Below, in pieces: positions 46,470 to 55,569 of a stretch of DNA of 64,000 bases (positions within the stretch are counted from its first letter, which is position 1; every line of letters begins with the position of its first letter). Under the pieces are notes generated by a model. That model made no database searches, was not told where the DNA came from, and was given only the letters and a program-made list of their open reading frames with translations. A program made the position numbers and the translations under genes. The stretch lies in the NCBI GenBank assembly GCA_038131695.1, contig JAYPQA010000031.1, positions 1 to 64,000 of the forward strand. Reading direction: 5' to 3'. Source of the DNA: JADHLK01 sp038131695 (GTDB lineage Bacteria > Pseudomonadota > Alphaproteobacteria > Puniceispirillales > Puniceispirillaceae).

Positions 46470-46919
46470 ATGCTCTGTCCGTTTTGCCGGTCTGAGGATA
46501 CGCAAGTAAAGGATTCACGCCCGTCTGAGGATGGGGCCGCCATTCGCCGCCGCCGCCAGTGCAATTCCTGCAATGCCCGCTTTACCACCTTTGAACGGGT
46601 GCAGCTTCGGGAAGTCACCGTGCTGAAACGGGACGGGTCAAAAAGCCTGTTTGACCGCGACAAGCTGGAACGCTCCTTTACCATTGCCTTGCGAAAGCGC
46701 GATGTTGAATTTGATAAAATATCGATGGAAATCAACGAAATCGTCCGCAAACTTGAATCAACGGGTGAGGCAGAGGTGCGCTCTGACTATATTGGTGAGC
46801 TGGTGATGAAGGCGTTGCAGCGCCTCGATAAGGTCGGCTATGTGCGCTATGCTTCGGTCTATCGCAATTTTGCTGATCCCAGCGATTTTGAAGAATTTGT
46901 CAATGAGCTGAGGTCGTGA
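46470..46919 (+). CDS. nrdR: Transcriptional repressor NrdR
   Basis: Represses ribonucleotide reductase genes in response to dATP/ATP. 149 residues, normal length. The N-terminal zinc ribbon CPFCRSEDTQVKDSRP and CNSCNARFTTFERVQ is followed by the ATP-cone domain (VLKRDGSKSLFDRDKLERSF; YVRYASVYRNFADPSDFEEF). The stop overlaps the GTG start of ribD (GTGA), so it is translationally coupled to riboflavin synthesis. Confidence 0.98.
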   Translation: MLCPFCRSEDTQVKDSRPSEDGAAIRRRRQCNSCNARFTTFERVQLREVTVLKRDGSKSLFDRDKLERSFTIALRKRDVEFDKISMEINEIVRKLESTGEAEVRSDYIGELVMKALQRLDKVGYVRYASVYRNFADPSDFEEFVNELRS

Positions 46920-48025
46920 CAGACGGCTCTGCGCGGCTTGAGGATCAGCACTGGATGCGGGCGGCTATCGCGCTGGCGCGCCAGGCGGAAGGGCGTACTG
47001 CAGAAAACCCGCCGGTGGGCTGTATCATTCTGGATGCCGGGGGGCGGCTGGCGGGCAGTGGCCGGACGGCAGCTGGCGGGCGGCCCCATGCCGAGACGCA
47101 GGCCCTGGCCAATGCAGGTGCCCGGGCCGCAGGCGGAACCGCCTTTGTCACGCTGGAGCCTTGTGCCCATCACGGACAAACCCCGCCCTGTTTTGACGCC
47201 CTGTTGCAAGCCGGTATCGCCCGCTGTGTGATAGCCTGTCAGGACCCGGACCCGCGCACGGCCGGGGCAGGCATAGCCGGGCTGCGGGCAGGCGGGGTAG
47301 AGGTGGCAACCGGCTGTCTGGCAGGCGAGGCGGCCCCGGTCATGGCCGGGTTTTTATCTCGCCAGCAGACCGGGCGGCCTTTTGTTACGCTGAAAATGGC
47401 GGTCTCCCAAGATGGCTTTGTTGCCGAACGCCGCGACCGTTGCACCCGGCTGACCGGCCGGATGGCGGGCCTGTTTGTTCAGGATTTGCGCAGCCGCTGT
47501 GAGGCGCTGCTGACCGGCATCGGCACGGTGCTGGCTGATGATCCGCTTTTGACCTGCCGGGCGCCCTTTGACCCGGCGGACAGCCCGGCCCGGTTTGTCA
47601 TGGACAGCCATTTGCGCCTGCCGCTGGACAGCCAGCTGGCAAAAACGGCTGGTGACGTCCCGCTGGCAGTGATTTGCGGGGCGGCGGCCAGCCAGCAGCG
47701 GGCTGAGCAGCTGCGCGCGGCCGGAATTGCCGTGCTGCAGGCCGAAACAGACCAGCCGGAGGCCGGCTTTTTGCTGGATCAGCTGGGCAGGCAGGCGGTC
47801 AATCACCTGCTGGTTGAGGCTGGCCCGGCGCTGGCGGCCAGCTTTATTGCCGGGCGGCTGGCCGACAGGATAGCGGTGATCACGGCTGATCGGCGGTTGG
47901 AAGAGGGGGTGCCAGCGTCAAATCTTCCGGAAAGGCTGGATTTTCCTGACCCATCAGCCTATATGCTGGATGGCGAAACCGGGCTGGCAGCAGACCGGCT
48001 CAGCATCTGGGTAAAAAAGGATTGA
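46916..48025 (+). CDS. ribD: Bifunctional riboflavin deaminase/reductase RibD
   Basis: Carries out the second and third steps of riboflavin synthesis. 369 residues from GTG 46916. The N-terminal deaminase zinc site is HAET in GRPHAETQALANAG with LEPCAHHGQTPPCFDAL; the C-terminal reductase has FVTLKMAVSQDGFVA, LLTGIGTVLADDPLLTCR and HLLVEAGPALAASFI. First of four riboflavin genes in a row. Intact. Confidence 0.97.
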   Translation: MTDGSARLEDQHWMRAAIALARQAEGRTAENPPVGCIILDAGGRLAGSGRTAAGGRPHAETQALANAGARAAGGTAFVTLEPCAHHGQTPPCFDALLQAGIARCVIACQDPDPRTAGAGIAGLRAGGVEVATGCLAGEAAPVMAGFLSRQQTGRPFVTLKMAVSQDGFVAERRDRCTRLTGRMAGLFVQDLRSRCEALLTGIGTVLADDPLLTCRAPFDPADSPARFVMDSHLRLPLDSQLAKTAGDVPLAVICGAAASQQRAEQLRAAGIAVLQAETDQPEAGFLLDQLGRQAVNHLLVEAGPALAASFIAGRLADRIAVITADRRLEEGVPASNLPERLDFPDPSAYMLDGETGLAADRLSIWVKKD

Positions 48026-48036
48026 AAGCACCGCCC

Positions 48037-48654
48037 ATGTTCACCGGCATCATCACCGCGATTGGCACCCTCGCCAATCTTAAAAAATCAGGCGATTGGC
48101 AGCTGCGCATCCAAACACCGTGGGATTGTGCGGCGATTGATTTGGGCGCTTCTATCGCCTGTTCGGGTGTCTGCCTGACGGTGACCGGGCGCGCGGCAAA
48201 CTGGTTTGAGGTGGAAGCTTCAGCCGAAACCCTGGCCAAGACGACCTTGTCAGGCTGGCAGCCGGACAGCCGGATTAATCTGGAGCGTGCCCTGAAAATG
48301 GGGGATGAGCTGGGCGGCCATATGGTGTCCGGCCATGTTGACGGAACCGCCGAATTGCTGGAGATTGAGCCGCAGGGGGATTCGTATCGCCTGGTTTTGG
48401 CCTGTCCGCCGGAATTGGCCGGTTTTGTGGCCAGCAAGGGGTCGGTCGCGCTGGATGGCATATCGCTGACGGTCAATGAGGTGTCCGGTAACCGGTTCGG
48501 GGTGAATATCATTTCGCATAGCTGGCAGCAGACAACCCTGTCTGATCGGGCGCCGGGGGATCGGCTCAATTTTGAAGTGGATATGCTGGCCCGCTATGTC
48601 GCCCGCATGGCTGAGATGGCCGCGCAGCAAAAAACCAATACTGGCAAGCAATAA
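48037..48654 (+). CDS. ribE: Riboflavin synthase alpha chain
   Basis: Dismutates two 6,7-dimethyl-8-ribityllumazines into riboflavin. About 205 residues from ATG 48037 (MFTGIITAIGTL). The two tandem lumazine-binding halves are visible as IACSGVCLTV with WFEVEASAETLAKTTL and VALDGISLTVNEV with FGVNIISHSWQQTTL; GGHMVSGHVDGTAEL links them. Intact, 11 bp after ribD. Confidence 0.97.
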   Translation: MFTGIITAIGTLANLKKSGDWQLRIQTPWDCAAIDLGASIACSGVCLTVTGRAANWFEVEASAETLAKTTLSGWQPDSRINLERALKMGDELGGHMVSGHVDGTAELLEIEPQGDSYRLVLACPPELAGFVASKGSVALDGISLTVNEVSGNRFGVNIISHSWQQTTLSDRAPGDRLNFEVDMLARYVARMAEMAAQQKTNTGKQ

Positions 48655-48663
48655 AGGTTCCCC

Positions 48664-49815
48664 ATGACAGCCAAACGCAGCAAAATTGACCCGATAGAAG
48701 AGGTGATAGCCGATGCCGCGGCTGGCCAGCTGTTTATTCTGGTAGATGATGAGGATCGCGAGAATGAGGGCGATTTATGCATCATTGCCGACCATTGCAC
48801 GCCAGAAGCGATTAATTTCATGGCCAAGCACGGGCGCGGGCTTATCTGCCTGTCCCTGTCGCGCCAGCGGGTTGAGGATTTGGGGCTGAAGCTGATGGAA
48901 CGGCGCAATGAATCGCGCCATGAAACCGCCTTTACCATCTCCATTGAAGCGCGCGAGGGGGTGACCACAGGCATTTCTGCCCATGACCGGTCGCAAACCA
49001 TAAAGGTGGCAGCAGACCCGCAATCCGGGGCGGCTGACATTACCACGCCCGGCCATATTTTTCCACTGGTGGCCCGCGATGGCGGCACGCTGGTGCGGGC
49101 TGGCCATACAGAGGCGGTGGTTGATATTGCCCGCGCGGCCGGGGCTGGGCCAGCCGGGGTGATTTGTGAGATCATGAAAGATGATGGCTCTATGGCCAGA
49201 TTGCCTGATCTGCTGGAGTTTGCGGCGGAGCATGATCTGAAAATCGGGGCGATTGCAGATTTGATTTCCTGGCGGCGGCAGAATGAGAGGCTGGTCTCAC
49301 GCCATGCTGAAGGGGTGCTGGACAGCGCGATTGGCGGGCTCTGGCGCCAGCTGATCTATCGCAATGAAATCACAGGGGTAGAGCATTTGGTGTTGGTCAA
49401 GGGGGATATTCTGCCAGAGGAGCCGGTGCTGGTGCGGATGCACGCGCTGGATTTGATGGTGGATTTGCTGGCGGAAACCGGCCAGCCCCGCCAGTTTGGG
49501 GAATTGCACCGGGCGATGGAGAGCATTGCTGAAAAAGGGCGCGGCGTGATTGTGCTGCTGCGCGAGGCAACCTCCGGCTCGCTCAGCCAGATGCTGGCCC
49601 GTCGCAGTGAGCCGGAACAGCCCGGCCCGGCCCCGGAATTGCGTGATTATGGCGTCGGGGCGCAGATTTTGAATGATCTGGATGTGCGCCAGATGATTCT
49701 GCTGACCAATTCGCGCCCCACTATTGTCGGGCTGGAAGGCTACGGGCTGTCGATTGAGGGGTGGCAACCGCTCAGCGTGGCTGCTGGCGCTGATAAAAAG
49801 CAGAAAAAAGCATAA
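48664..49815 (+). CDS. ribB: DHBP synthase with degenerate GTP cyclohydrolase II domain (RibBX-like)
   Basis: 383 residues. The N-terminal half is 3,4-dihydroxy-2-butanone-4-phosphate synthase, with the acidic loop LVDDEDRENEGDL, HGRGLICLSLS and the HTEAVVDIAR motif. The C-terminal half aligns with GTP cyclohydrolase II, but the zinc site (Cys-X10-Cys-X-Cys in RibA) is absent: where CLTGD...RCDCG is expected it reads VRMHALDLMVDLLAETGQPR. It is therefore probably only a RibB enzyme, like the RibBX hybrids described in Proteobacteria, and a separate RibA must exist elsewhere. Confidence 0.93.
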   Translation: MTAKRSKIDPIEEVIADAAAGQLFILVDDEDRENEGDLCIIADHCTPEAINFMAKHGRGLICLSLSRQRVEDLGLKLMERRNESRHETAFTISIEAREGVTTGISAHDRSQTIKVAADPQSGAADITTPGHIFPLVARDGGTLVRAGHTEAVVDIARAAGAGPAGVICEIMKDDGSMARLPDLLEFAAEHDLKIGAIADLISWRRQNERLVSRHAEGVLDSAIGGLWRQLIYRNEITGVEHLVLVKGDILPEEPVLVRMHALDLMVDLLAETGQPRQFGELHRAMESIAEKGRGVIVLLREATSGSLSQMLARRSEPEQPGPAPELRDYGVGAQILNDLDVRQMILLTNSRPTIVGLEGYGLSIEGWQPLSVAAGADKKQKKA

Positions 49816-49829
49816 AAGGGCAGGGGATA

Positions 49830-50261
49830 ATGACAGGTCATTTTCTGATTGTAGAAGCCCGCTTCTATACCGAATTGGCTGACGCGCTGGCTGCCGGTGC
49901 AGAAGCCGCGCTGCAAAAGGCCGGGGCGAGTTTTGAGCGGATTGAGGTGCCCGGGGCCCTGGAGATTCCGGCTGCGATAAGCTTTGCGGCTGCCTCTGGT
50001 CGGCCTTATGATGGCTATATCGCGCTGGGCTGTGTTATCCGCGGGGAAACCTCGCATTATGATACGGTTTGTGCGGAATCGGCGCGCGGGCTGATGGATT
50101 TGTCCCTGCACCGGCAGCTGGCTATCGGAAATGGCATCATCACCGTGGAAGATGAGGCACAGGCCTGGGCGCGGGCAGACAAGGATCGCAAGGATAAGGG
50201 CGGGGATGCGGCACGGGCCGCCCTTGCCATGGCAGGGTTGAAGGCCGGGCTTGATGAGTGA
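49830..50261 (+). CDS. ribH: 6,7-dimethyl-8-ribityllumazine synthase
   Basis: Condenses the RibB and RibD products to the lumazine precursor of riboflavin. 143 residues. EVPGALEIPAAISFA, GYIALGCVIRGETSHYDTVC (catalytic histidine) and LSLHRQLAIGNGIITVEDEA are typical. The stop overlaps the nusB start. Confidence 0.97.
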   Translation: MTGHFLIVEARFYTELADALAAGAEAALQKAGASFERIEVPGALEIPAAISFAAASGRPYDGYIALGCVIRGETSHYDTVCAESARGLMDLSLHRQLAIGNGIITVEDEAQAWARADKDRKDKGGDAARAALAMAGLKAGLDE

Positions 50262-50736
50262 GCAGGAAACAGAAATGCGGCCTCCGGCGGCGCGGCGGCG
50301 CAGCGGGGCTCGGCTGGCAGCGGTGCAATTCAGCTATCAGATGGAGATGAATCCCGGCGATCTGGACAGCGCGCTGGCCGGTTTTGCCGCCCATTATACA
50401 AAGGATATTGCCCGCCAGCTGAAAATCCGCACGATTGACCAGGGATTGTTTGAAAGCCTGGCGCGGCTGATGCAGGAAAAACAGAACGAACTGGACACGC
50501 ATATCAGCAGCTGTCTGGAAAGCGGCTGGCGGCTGGACAGGCTGGATCGCAATGAGCTGGGCCTGTTGCGGGCCGGGGTGGCTGAGCTGCTCTGCCTGCC
50601 GGAGATCCCCGCCCGCACCGTAATCGCAGAATATACGGCGCTGGCGGATCTCTATGCGGCAGATACCGGGTTTGTAAATGCCGTTCTGGACAGGCTGGCC
50701 CGGCAGGCCCGCCCTTCAGAATTGTCTGCTGGCTAG
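50254..50736 (+). CDS. nusB: Transcription antitermination factor NusB
   Basis: Binds boxA RNA with NusE in rRNA antitermination. 160 residues from ATG 50254 (MSEQETEMRPPAARRRSGAR), overlapping ribH by 8 bp. The basic N-terminus, RLAAVQFSYQMEMNPGD and the C-terminal DRNELGLLRAGVAELLCLPE, IPARTVIAEYTALADLYA and FVNAVLDRLAR are family features. Last gene of the glyA/rib series. Confidence 0.96.
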   Translation: MSEQETEMRPPAARRRSGARLAAVQFSYQMEMNPGDLDSALAGFAAHYTKDIARQLKIRTIDQGLFESLARLMQEKQNELDTHISSCLESGWRLDRLDRNELGLLRAGVAELLCLPEIPARTVIAEYTALADLYAADTGFVNAVLDRLARQARPSELSAG

Positions 50737-50808
50737 GCTGGACGGCCCATCCCGGCGGGGCTTTAAGGGAATTTTTTTCCGCAGGCTATGTTAGCAAAAA
50801 AGGCGCGC

Positions 50809-51288
50809 TTATTCCTCACTCTGCCGCCGCCGCAGATTGCTGAAAATCTGCTCAACCGCGCCGAAAGTATCGCCCGGAGTGGGGGTAGCCTCTTTATTGG
50901 TTGCCACATTCACCCCTTTTGTTTCATCAATAATATCAATGGATTGCAATATATTATTTTCATCAAAACTTAAGATATAAAGAGCCCGTTTTTGGGTTTC
51001 TTTGCTGCCGCCGACCGGGGTTATCATATTCTGGCTGACATAATAGAGCTTGCCGGACCCGAACGCGCCTTCAAAGCTGGGCTGGCCTACCCGGGCCAGA
51101 ATATCAGCCTTGCGGGATTCGCCGGGGATCAGGCTTTCCAGAACAAAATCCTCTATCGGATGGCCATGGCTGGCCAAACGCGGTGCACAGCTGGCAAGGA
51201 CCAGGCTGGCCAGAAGCAAACAGGCCAGACGCAAACAGGCCAGACGCGTTCCGCTGGCCGGAAGAGGAGTAAGAGCAGTTCTGGTCAT
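50809..51288 (-). CDS. bamE: Outer-membrane assembly lipoprotein BamE
   Basis: Lipoprotein accessory subunit of the BAM beta-barrel assembly complex. 159 residues. The lipoprotein signal contains a duplicated pentapeptide (RLACL) made by a 15-bp tandem repeat and ends at the lipobox LVLASC. The SmpA/OmlA core is LIPGESRKADILARVGQPSF and GKLYYVSQNMITPVGGSKET. It diverges from the UQCC chaperone, the conserved alphaproteobacterial arrangement. Confidence 0.94.
   Translation of the reverse strand: MTRTALTPLPASGTRLACLRLACLLLASLVLASCAPRLASHGHPIEDFVLESLIPGESRKADILARVGQPSFEGAFGSGKLYYVSQNMITPVGGSKETQKRALYILSFDENNILQSIDIIDETKGVNVATNKEATPTPGDTFGAVEQIFSNLRRRQSEE
51216..51245 (-). repeat. 15-bp tandem duplication in the BamE signal peptide
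   Basis: GCAAACAGGCCAGAC occurs twice head to tail (51216-51230, 51231-51245), with related degenerate sequence to the left. It encodes the repeated RLACL in the hydrophobic signal sequence, lengthening it by five residues. Confidence 0.8.
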
Positions 51289-51398
51289 TTTTCCTGTCCT
51301 GGGTTATGTATGCACCACATCAATGCAGATACCGGGTCCAAAGGTCAATATCAAACAGCTTTCCCGGACCGGGCCAGCAGGAAAGGGCAGGAGAGAAA

Positions 51399-52016
51399 AT
51401 GCAGAACAAGGCAAGCTGGATGCAGAAGATGCTGGGCCGCTCTGCTGGCCGACAGCAAAGCCCGGCAGAAAAGCTCTATTACCGGCTGTTGAAGCTGAGC
51501 CGCCAGCCTGAATTTTTCACAACAGGCGGGGTGCCGGACAGTTTTGACGGGCGTTTTGATATGCTTTGTCTGGTGAATGTGCTGGTCATGCGCCGTTTGC
51601 GGCAGCTGGAGGGAGGGGCTGATCTGTCCCAGCAGCTGTTTGATGCGCTGTTTGCGGATATGGATTTGACCCTGCGCGAGATGGGCCTCGGTGATCTGGG
51701 CGTGGGCAAGCGCGTGCGCACCATGTCTGAGGCCTTTATGGGGCGGCTGAAAGCCTATGACAGCGCCTTGCAGGACACCGGTAACGCCCCCTTGCTGGAG
51801 GCGTTGCAGCGCAACCTGTATCGCAGCCAGCCGGGCCAGCCAGAAAGGGTGGACGCAATGGCCGGGCTGGTTCGGCATCTGGACGGGCAGCTGGCAGCCA
51901 TGACGCTGGCGGATTTTGACACGCCAGAGGGGCTGGAGACGCGCCTTGATGCCAGCCGGCTTTTTGCCAGCGCGCCTGCCAATCAGAAAAAAACCGGTCA
52001 AAAAGCCGGAGCCTGA
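51399..52016 (+). CDS. Ubiquinol-cytochrome c chaperone family protein
   Basis: 205 residues from ATG 51399. The Cbp3/UQCC1-type domain is seen in AEKLYYRLLKLSRQPEFFTT, GVPDSFDGRFDMLCLVNVLV, FADMDLTLREMGLGDLGVGK and FMGRLKAYDSAL. Mitochondrial relatives help cytochrome b assembly in the bc1 complex; the bacterial role is inferred by homology. Located between bamE and yceD as is usual in Alphaproteobacteria. Confidence 0.93.
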   Translation: MQNKASWMQKMLGRSAGRQQSPAEKLYYRLLKLSRQPEFFTTGGVPDSFDGRFDMLCLVNVLVMRRLRQLEGGADLSQQLFDALFADMDLTLREMGLGDLGVGKRVRTMSEAFMGRLKAYDSALQDTGNAPLLEALQRNLYRSQPGQPERVDAMAGLVRHLDGQLAAMTLADFDTPEGLETRLDASRLFASAPANQKKTGQKAGA

Positions 52017-52019
52017 CCC

Positions 52020-52613
52020 ATGTCTGCCCAGCCACCAGCGAAAAAAACCCCCAAGACAGAGCCGCATAGCTTGCTGCTGGACCCGGCCACAATTCCGGCT
52101 GGCAAGAAAGGGCTGCCAGTTCACCTTGATTTTACCAAAGCCTCTTGCCGCCATATCGCTGAACGGTTTGGCTTTTTGTCTGTTGACCGGCTGCAGGCGC
52201 AGCTTCAGGTAAAGCAGATTGCCCGCGATTGCTGGCAGGTATCCGGGCGACTGTCTGCTGAGCTGGTTCAGGCCTGTATCGCAACTGGCCAGCCGGTCAC
52301 CGAACAGATGGAGACCCTGATCAATGAGCGCTTTGTGCCGCCGGATGAGGGGGCAGACGACAAAAAGCCGGAAGAGGTAGTCGCAGATGATTCCGCAGAA
52401 TACCTGGAAGCCGGCATGATTCCATTGGGTGAAATACTGGTTCAGCACGCCGCACTGGCTGCCAACCCCTGGCCGCGCCATGCCGAGGCCCCGCAAAGCT
52501 GGCACGCTGGCTCGCAGGGTGCTGGAAAGACCGGCCAGGAAGTCCCGCAAGAGGAGCAGTCGGCAGGCAGGGAAAACCCGTTTGCTGTGCTTTCCAGATT
52601 GAAAAATGAATAA
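52020..52613 (+). CDS. YceD family protein (DUF177)
   Basis: 197 residues. The family start (HLDFTKASCRHIAERFGFLS) and the acidic tail motif GMIPLGEILVQHAALAANPW are visible. YceD proteins are linked to 23S rRNA or L32 function in other organisms, and the gene usually precedes rpmF and plsX. Here plsX follows directly and rpmF is absent, as in many Alphaproteobacteria. The extended Gln/Glu-rich C-terminus is variable in the family. Confidence 0.9.
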   Translation: MSAQPPAKKTPKTEPHSLLLDPATIPAGKKGLPVHLDFTKASCRHIAERFGFLSVDRLQAQLQVKQIARDCWQVSGRLSAELVQACIATGQPVTEQMETLINERFVPPDEGADDKKPEEVVADDSAEYLEAGMIPLGEILVQHAALAANPWPRHAEAPQSWHAGSQGAGKTGQEVPQEEQSAGRENPFAVLSRLKNE

Positions 52614-52654
52614 AAATCGGTATCTTGGGCGCAGAAGAGCGGGGAGCTAGAGGC

Positions 52655-53697
52655 GTGTCGAAAACAATACGCATATCGCTGGATGCCATGGGAGGAGACA
52701 ACGCCCTGACATTGTTGTCAAAGGGGCTGATCTGGTTCTCGCTGAGGCCCCGCATCTGGAATTGGCGCTGGTAGGGGATACCCATCATATCAAGCCGCTG
52801 CTGGCCCAAACCAGCCATTTGCGGGATGCGGAGATCATTCATTGTGATGCGGTGGTTGAGGCGGCGGAAAAACCCTCAGCCGCCCTGCGCCGGGGCAAGG
52901 ATACATCCATGTGGCAGGCGATTGCCCAGGTCGCTGATGGCCGGGCAGAGGCGGTTGTCAGTGCAGGCAATACCGGCGCGCTGATGGCGATTGCCAAGCT
53001 GCAGCTGCGCATGGTGGCCGGTATTTCCCGGCCCGCCATAGCGACCTTTCTGCCGACCATGAAAGGCCAGTCCTGTGTGCTTGATCTGGGGGCCAATATT
53101 GAGGTGGATGCCGATAATCTGGTGCAGTTTGCGCTGATGGGGGTGGCCTTTTGCCGGGATATTCTGGGCATTCGCGACCCCAGCGTTGGCCTGCTCAATG
53201 TGGGCGAGGAAGAACAAAAGGGCTTTGATTATCTGCGCGAGGCGGCCCGCCGCCTCTCAACCCCGCAGCTGGGGATCAATTATGCCGGTTTTATAGAGGG
53301 GTCTGATCTGGGAGCCGGCAAGACAGATGTTGTGGTAACAGACGGGTTCACCGGCAATATCGCGCTGAAAACAGCAGAAGGCACGGCCCAGCTTATCCAG
53401 CATGTTTTGCGGCAATCCTTTTCTTCCTCACTGGCGGCCAGGCTGGGCTATCTGGCGGCCCGCCCGGCCTTGCGGCGGATGCGTGATGAGCTGGATCCGC
53501 GCCGCCATAATGGGGCGGTCTTTCTGGGCCTGAACGGGATCGCGGTCAAATCACATGGCGGCACGGACGCTCTGGGTTTTGCCCATGCTATCAAGGTAGC
53601 AGCCGGGCTGGTTGAGCAGGGCTTCATTCCGGAAGTTGCAGAAACCGTAGCGGCGGCCAACAAGGTCATGGAAACGCTGCCTGCGGATGAAAGCTGA
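52655..53697 (+). CDS. plsX: Phosphate acyltransferase PlsX, one frameshift
   Basis: Makes acyl-phosphate from acyl-ACP for phospholipid synthesis. GTG 52655 starts SKTIRISLDAMGGDNA. A base is missing in the CCC at 52704-52706, and the next frame continues with the expected PDIVVKGADLVLAEAP and then cleanly to the stop: AVVSAGNTGALMAIAKLQL, PTMKGQSCVLDLGANIEVDA, VTDGFTGNIALKTAEGTA. Restored length is about 347 residues. Confidence 0.95.
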
Positions 53698-53736
53698 CGG
53701 CAGGCGTGTCACGCAAGTGGGAAAGCAGGTAGGCAG

Positions 53737-54726
53737 ATGGCAATTTTGATGACGGGAATTGGCAGCTATTTGCCGGAAAAAATCATCACCAATGAAGAGC
53801 TGGCCCGCCTTGTGGATACCGATGACAGCTGGATTCGCCGCCGCACGGGTATTCGCCAGCGCCATCAGGTTGCCGAAGGGGAAAAAACCGCTGATATGGC
53901 CACCGCAGCGGCGCGAGCGGCGCTGGATTATGCCGGGGTATCAGCACAGGATATTGATATGCTGGTTCTGGCCACCACCACCCCGGATGATACTTTTCCG
54001 GCTACGGCTGTCACTGTGCAGGCCAATCTGGAAATGGGGGATGCGATTGCCTTTGATGTGCAGGCGGTCTGCTCCGGCTTTGTCTATGCGCTCAGCATTG
54101 CGGAGGCCATGATGCAGGCCGGTCAGGCGCGCCGGGCTCTTGTTATCGGGGCTGAGAGCTTTACCAAATTGCTGGATTGGCAGGAACGCGCAACCTGTGT
54201 GCTGTTTGGTGACGGGGCCGGGGCGGCGGTGCTGGAGCGCGATGATACGGCCCCGGACGGGGCGGGTATTCTGGCCAGCGTGCTGCACGCAGATGGCCGG
54301 CTGCGGGATATTTTGCACACCAATGGCGGCACGGCAGCCACCGGCACCTCCGGCACTATCCAGATGGCCGGTCAGGAGGTATTTCGCCATGCTGTGGAAA
54401 AACTGTCTTCGGTGATGGATGAGGTGCTGGAAAAAGCTGGTATCGCAGAAAGTGAGATTGACTGGCTGGTGCCGCATCAGGCCAATATCCGCATTATTGA
54501 CGGAATGCAGCGCAAGCTGGGCCTGCCAGCGGACCGGGTCGTGCGCACGGTGGACCAGCACGCCAACACCTCTGCCGCCTCTATTCCGCTGGCTCTGGAT
54601 CAGGCGGTGCGCGATGGCCGCATTCAGCCCGGCCAGCTCTTGGCTCTGGAAGCGATAGGCGGCGGCTTGGCCTGGGGGGCCTGTTTATTGCGCTGGGGGC
54701 GGCTGAACCGGGCAGCGAATGCTTGA
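53737..54726 (+). CDS. fabH: 3-oxoacyl-ACP synthase III
   Basis: Condenses acetyl-CoA with malonyl-ACP to start fatty acid synthesis. 329 residues. Catalytic Cys is in FDVQAVCSGFVYAL, His in DWLVPHQANIRIIDGM, Asn in DQHANTSAASIPLALD. DTDDSWIRRRTGIRQRH and GDGAGAAVLER are typical. It follows plsX by 39 bp. Intact. Confidence 0.98.
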   Translation: MAILMTGIGSYLPEKIITNEELARLVDTDDSWIRRRTGIRQRHQVAEGEKTADMATAAARAALDYAGVSAQDIDMLVLATTTPDDTFPATAVTVQANLEMGDAIAFDVQAVCSGFVYALSIAEAMMQAGQARRALVIGAESFTKLLDWQERATCVLFGDGAGAAVLERDDTAPDGAGILASVLHADGRLRDILHTNGGTAATGTSGTIQMAGQEVFRHAVEKLSSVMDEVLEKAGIAESEIDWLVPHQANIRIIDGMQRKLGLPADRVVRTVDQHANTSAASIPLALDQAVRDGRIQPGQLLALEAIGGGLAWGACLLRWGRLNRAANA

Positions 54727-54759
54727 CGCTGTTCTTTTTATGATGCTAGGATTTTGATT

Positions 54760-55050
54760 ATGAGCAAGACTTTGACCAGAGCTGATCTCGCCCAGGCCGT
54801 GCATTTGACCATCGGTCTGTCGCGCAATGAATCAGCCCAGCTGGTGGAAACCATGCTGGAGGATATCAGCCGCACTCTGGAGAAGGGGGAGCAGGTGAAG
54901 CTCTCTTCTTTCGGCACTTTTTCTGTGAACAGCAAGCGCGAGCGCGTTGGCCGCAACCCCAAGACCGGGGTTGAGGCGCGCATCACCCCGCGCCGTGTGC
55001 TGTCTTTCCGGGCGTCCAATATGCTCAAGAAAAAGGTGAATGGCCGGTGA
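54760..55050 (+). CDS. ihfA: Integration host factor subunit alpha
   Basis: DNA-bending protein, alpha chain. 96 residues from ATG 54760; a TTG at 54754 is less likely. SKTLTRADLAQAVHLTIGLS, LSSFGTFSVNSKRERVGRNP and KTGVEARITPRRVLSFRASN identify the alpha subunit. The stop overlaps the GTG of the MerR gene. Confidence 0.96.
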   Translation: MSKTLTRADLAQAVHLTIGLSRNESAQLVETMLEDISRTLEKGEQVKLSSFGTFSVNSKRERVGRNPKTGVEARITPRRVLSFRASNMLKKKVNGR

Positions 55051-55436
55051 GTGCTGGCAAGGCAGATACCGCCTATCTGACCATTTCAGAAGTATCTGAA
55101 AAGCTGGATATTCCGGCCCATGTGCTGCGTTTCTGGGAAAGCAAATTTTCGCAAGTCAAACCGCTGAAACGCAATGGCGGGCGCCGCTATTACCGGCAGG
55201 CAGATGTCAGCCTGTTGCTGCGTATTCGCGATCTGCTCTATAATCAGGGCTATACGATAAAGGGCGCGCAAAAAGCCCTGCGCCAGCCGGCAGCAGCAGA
55301 GATGCTGCCCTCCCAGCCGGTCCCGGCCGCAGCCGTTACAGCGGCCCCGGATCAGGGCGGCCATGCTGAAGCCAGGGCCCTGATAGAAGAGGCGCGCAGC
55401 CGCCTGGACAGCCTTCTGGCCCGCCTGGCCAGCTAG
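55047..55436 (+). CDS. MerR-family transcriptional regulator
   Basis: 129 residues from GTG 55047 (GTGA overlap with ihfA). N-terminal winged helix TISEVSEKLDIPAHVLRFWE, RRYYRQADVSLLLRIRDLLY and QGYTIKGAQKALR; a Pro/Ala linker and a short C-terminal helix follow. The second half lacks metal-binding cysteines. The gene regularly follows ihfA in Alphaproteobacteria; its targets are not known to me. Confidence 0.93.
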   Translation: MSAGKADTAYLTISEVSEKLDIPAHVLRFWESKFSQVKPLKRNGGRRYYRQADVSLLLRIRDLLYNQGYTIKGAQKALRQPAAAEMLPSQPVPAAAVTAAPDQGGHAEARALIEEARSRLDSLLARLAS

Positions 55437-55454
55437 GCCAATCATAAAAATTCA

Positions 55455-55484
55455 TTGCCACGGGGCAGCATCCCTCGCTATAAC
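55455..55484 (+). promoter_or_regulatory. Candidate promoter for tRNA-Pro
   Basis: TTGCCA (55455-55460), 18-bp spacer, TATAAC (55479-55484); transcription would start at or just before the tRNA at 55493. Confidence 0.4.
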
Positions 55485-55492
55485 GGCACTGT

Positions 55493-55569
55493 CGGAGCGT
55501 AGCGCAGTCTGGTAGCGCACTACACTGGGGGTGTAGGGGTCGTGGGTTCGAATCCCGCCGCTCCGACCA
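55493..55569 (+). tRNA. tRNA-Pro (GGG)
   Basis: Anticodon GGG in CTACA-CTGGGGG-TGTAG; acceptor CGGAGCG/CGCTCCG beginning with C, as usual for tRNA-Pro; discriminator A, CCA encoded (55567-55569). Confidence 0.97.

Noticed and set aside
46916..50261. FMN riboswitch controlling the rib genes
   Set aside because: No RFN-like conserved blocks were seen upstream of nrdR, ribD, ribE or ribBA; the genes are overlapped or tightly spaced.
50737..50808. Rho-independent terminator after nusB
   Set aside because: There is a T run, but the CCCATCCCGG...GGGGCTTTAAGGG stem is imperfect and too weak to claim.
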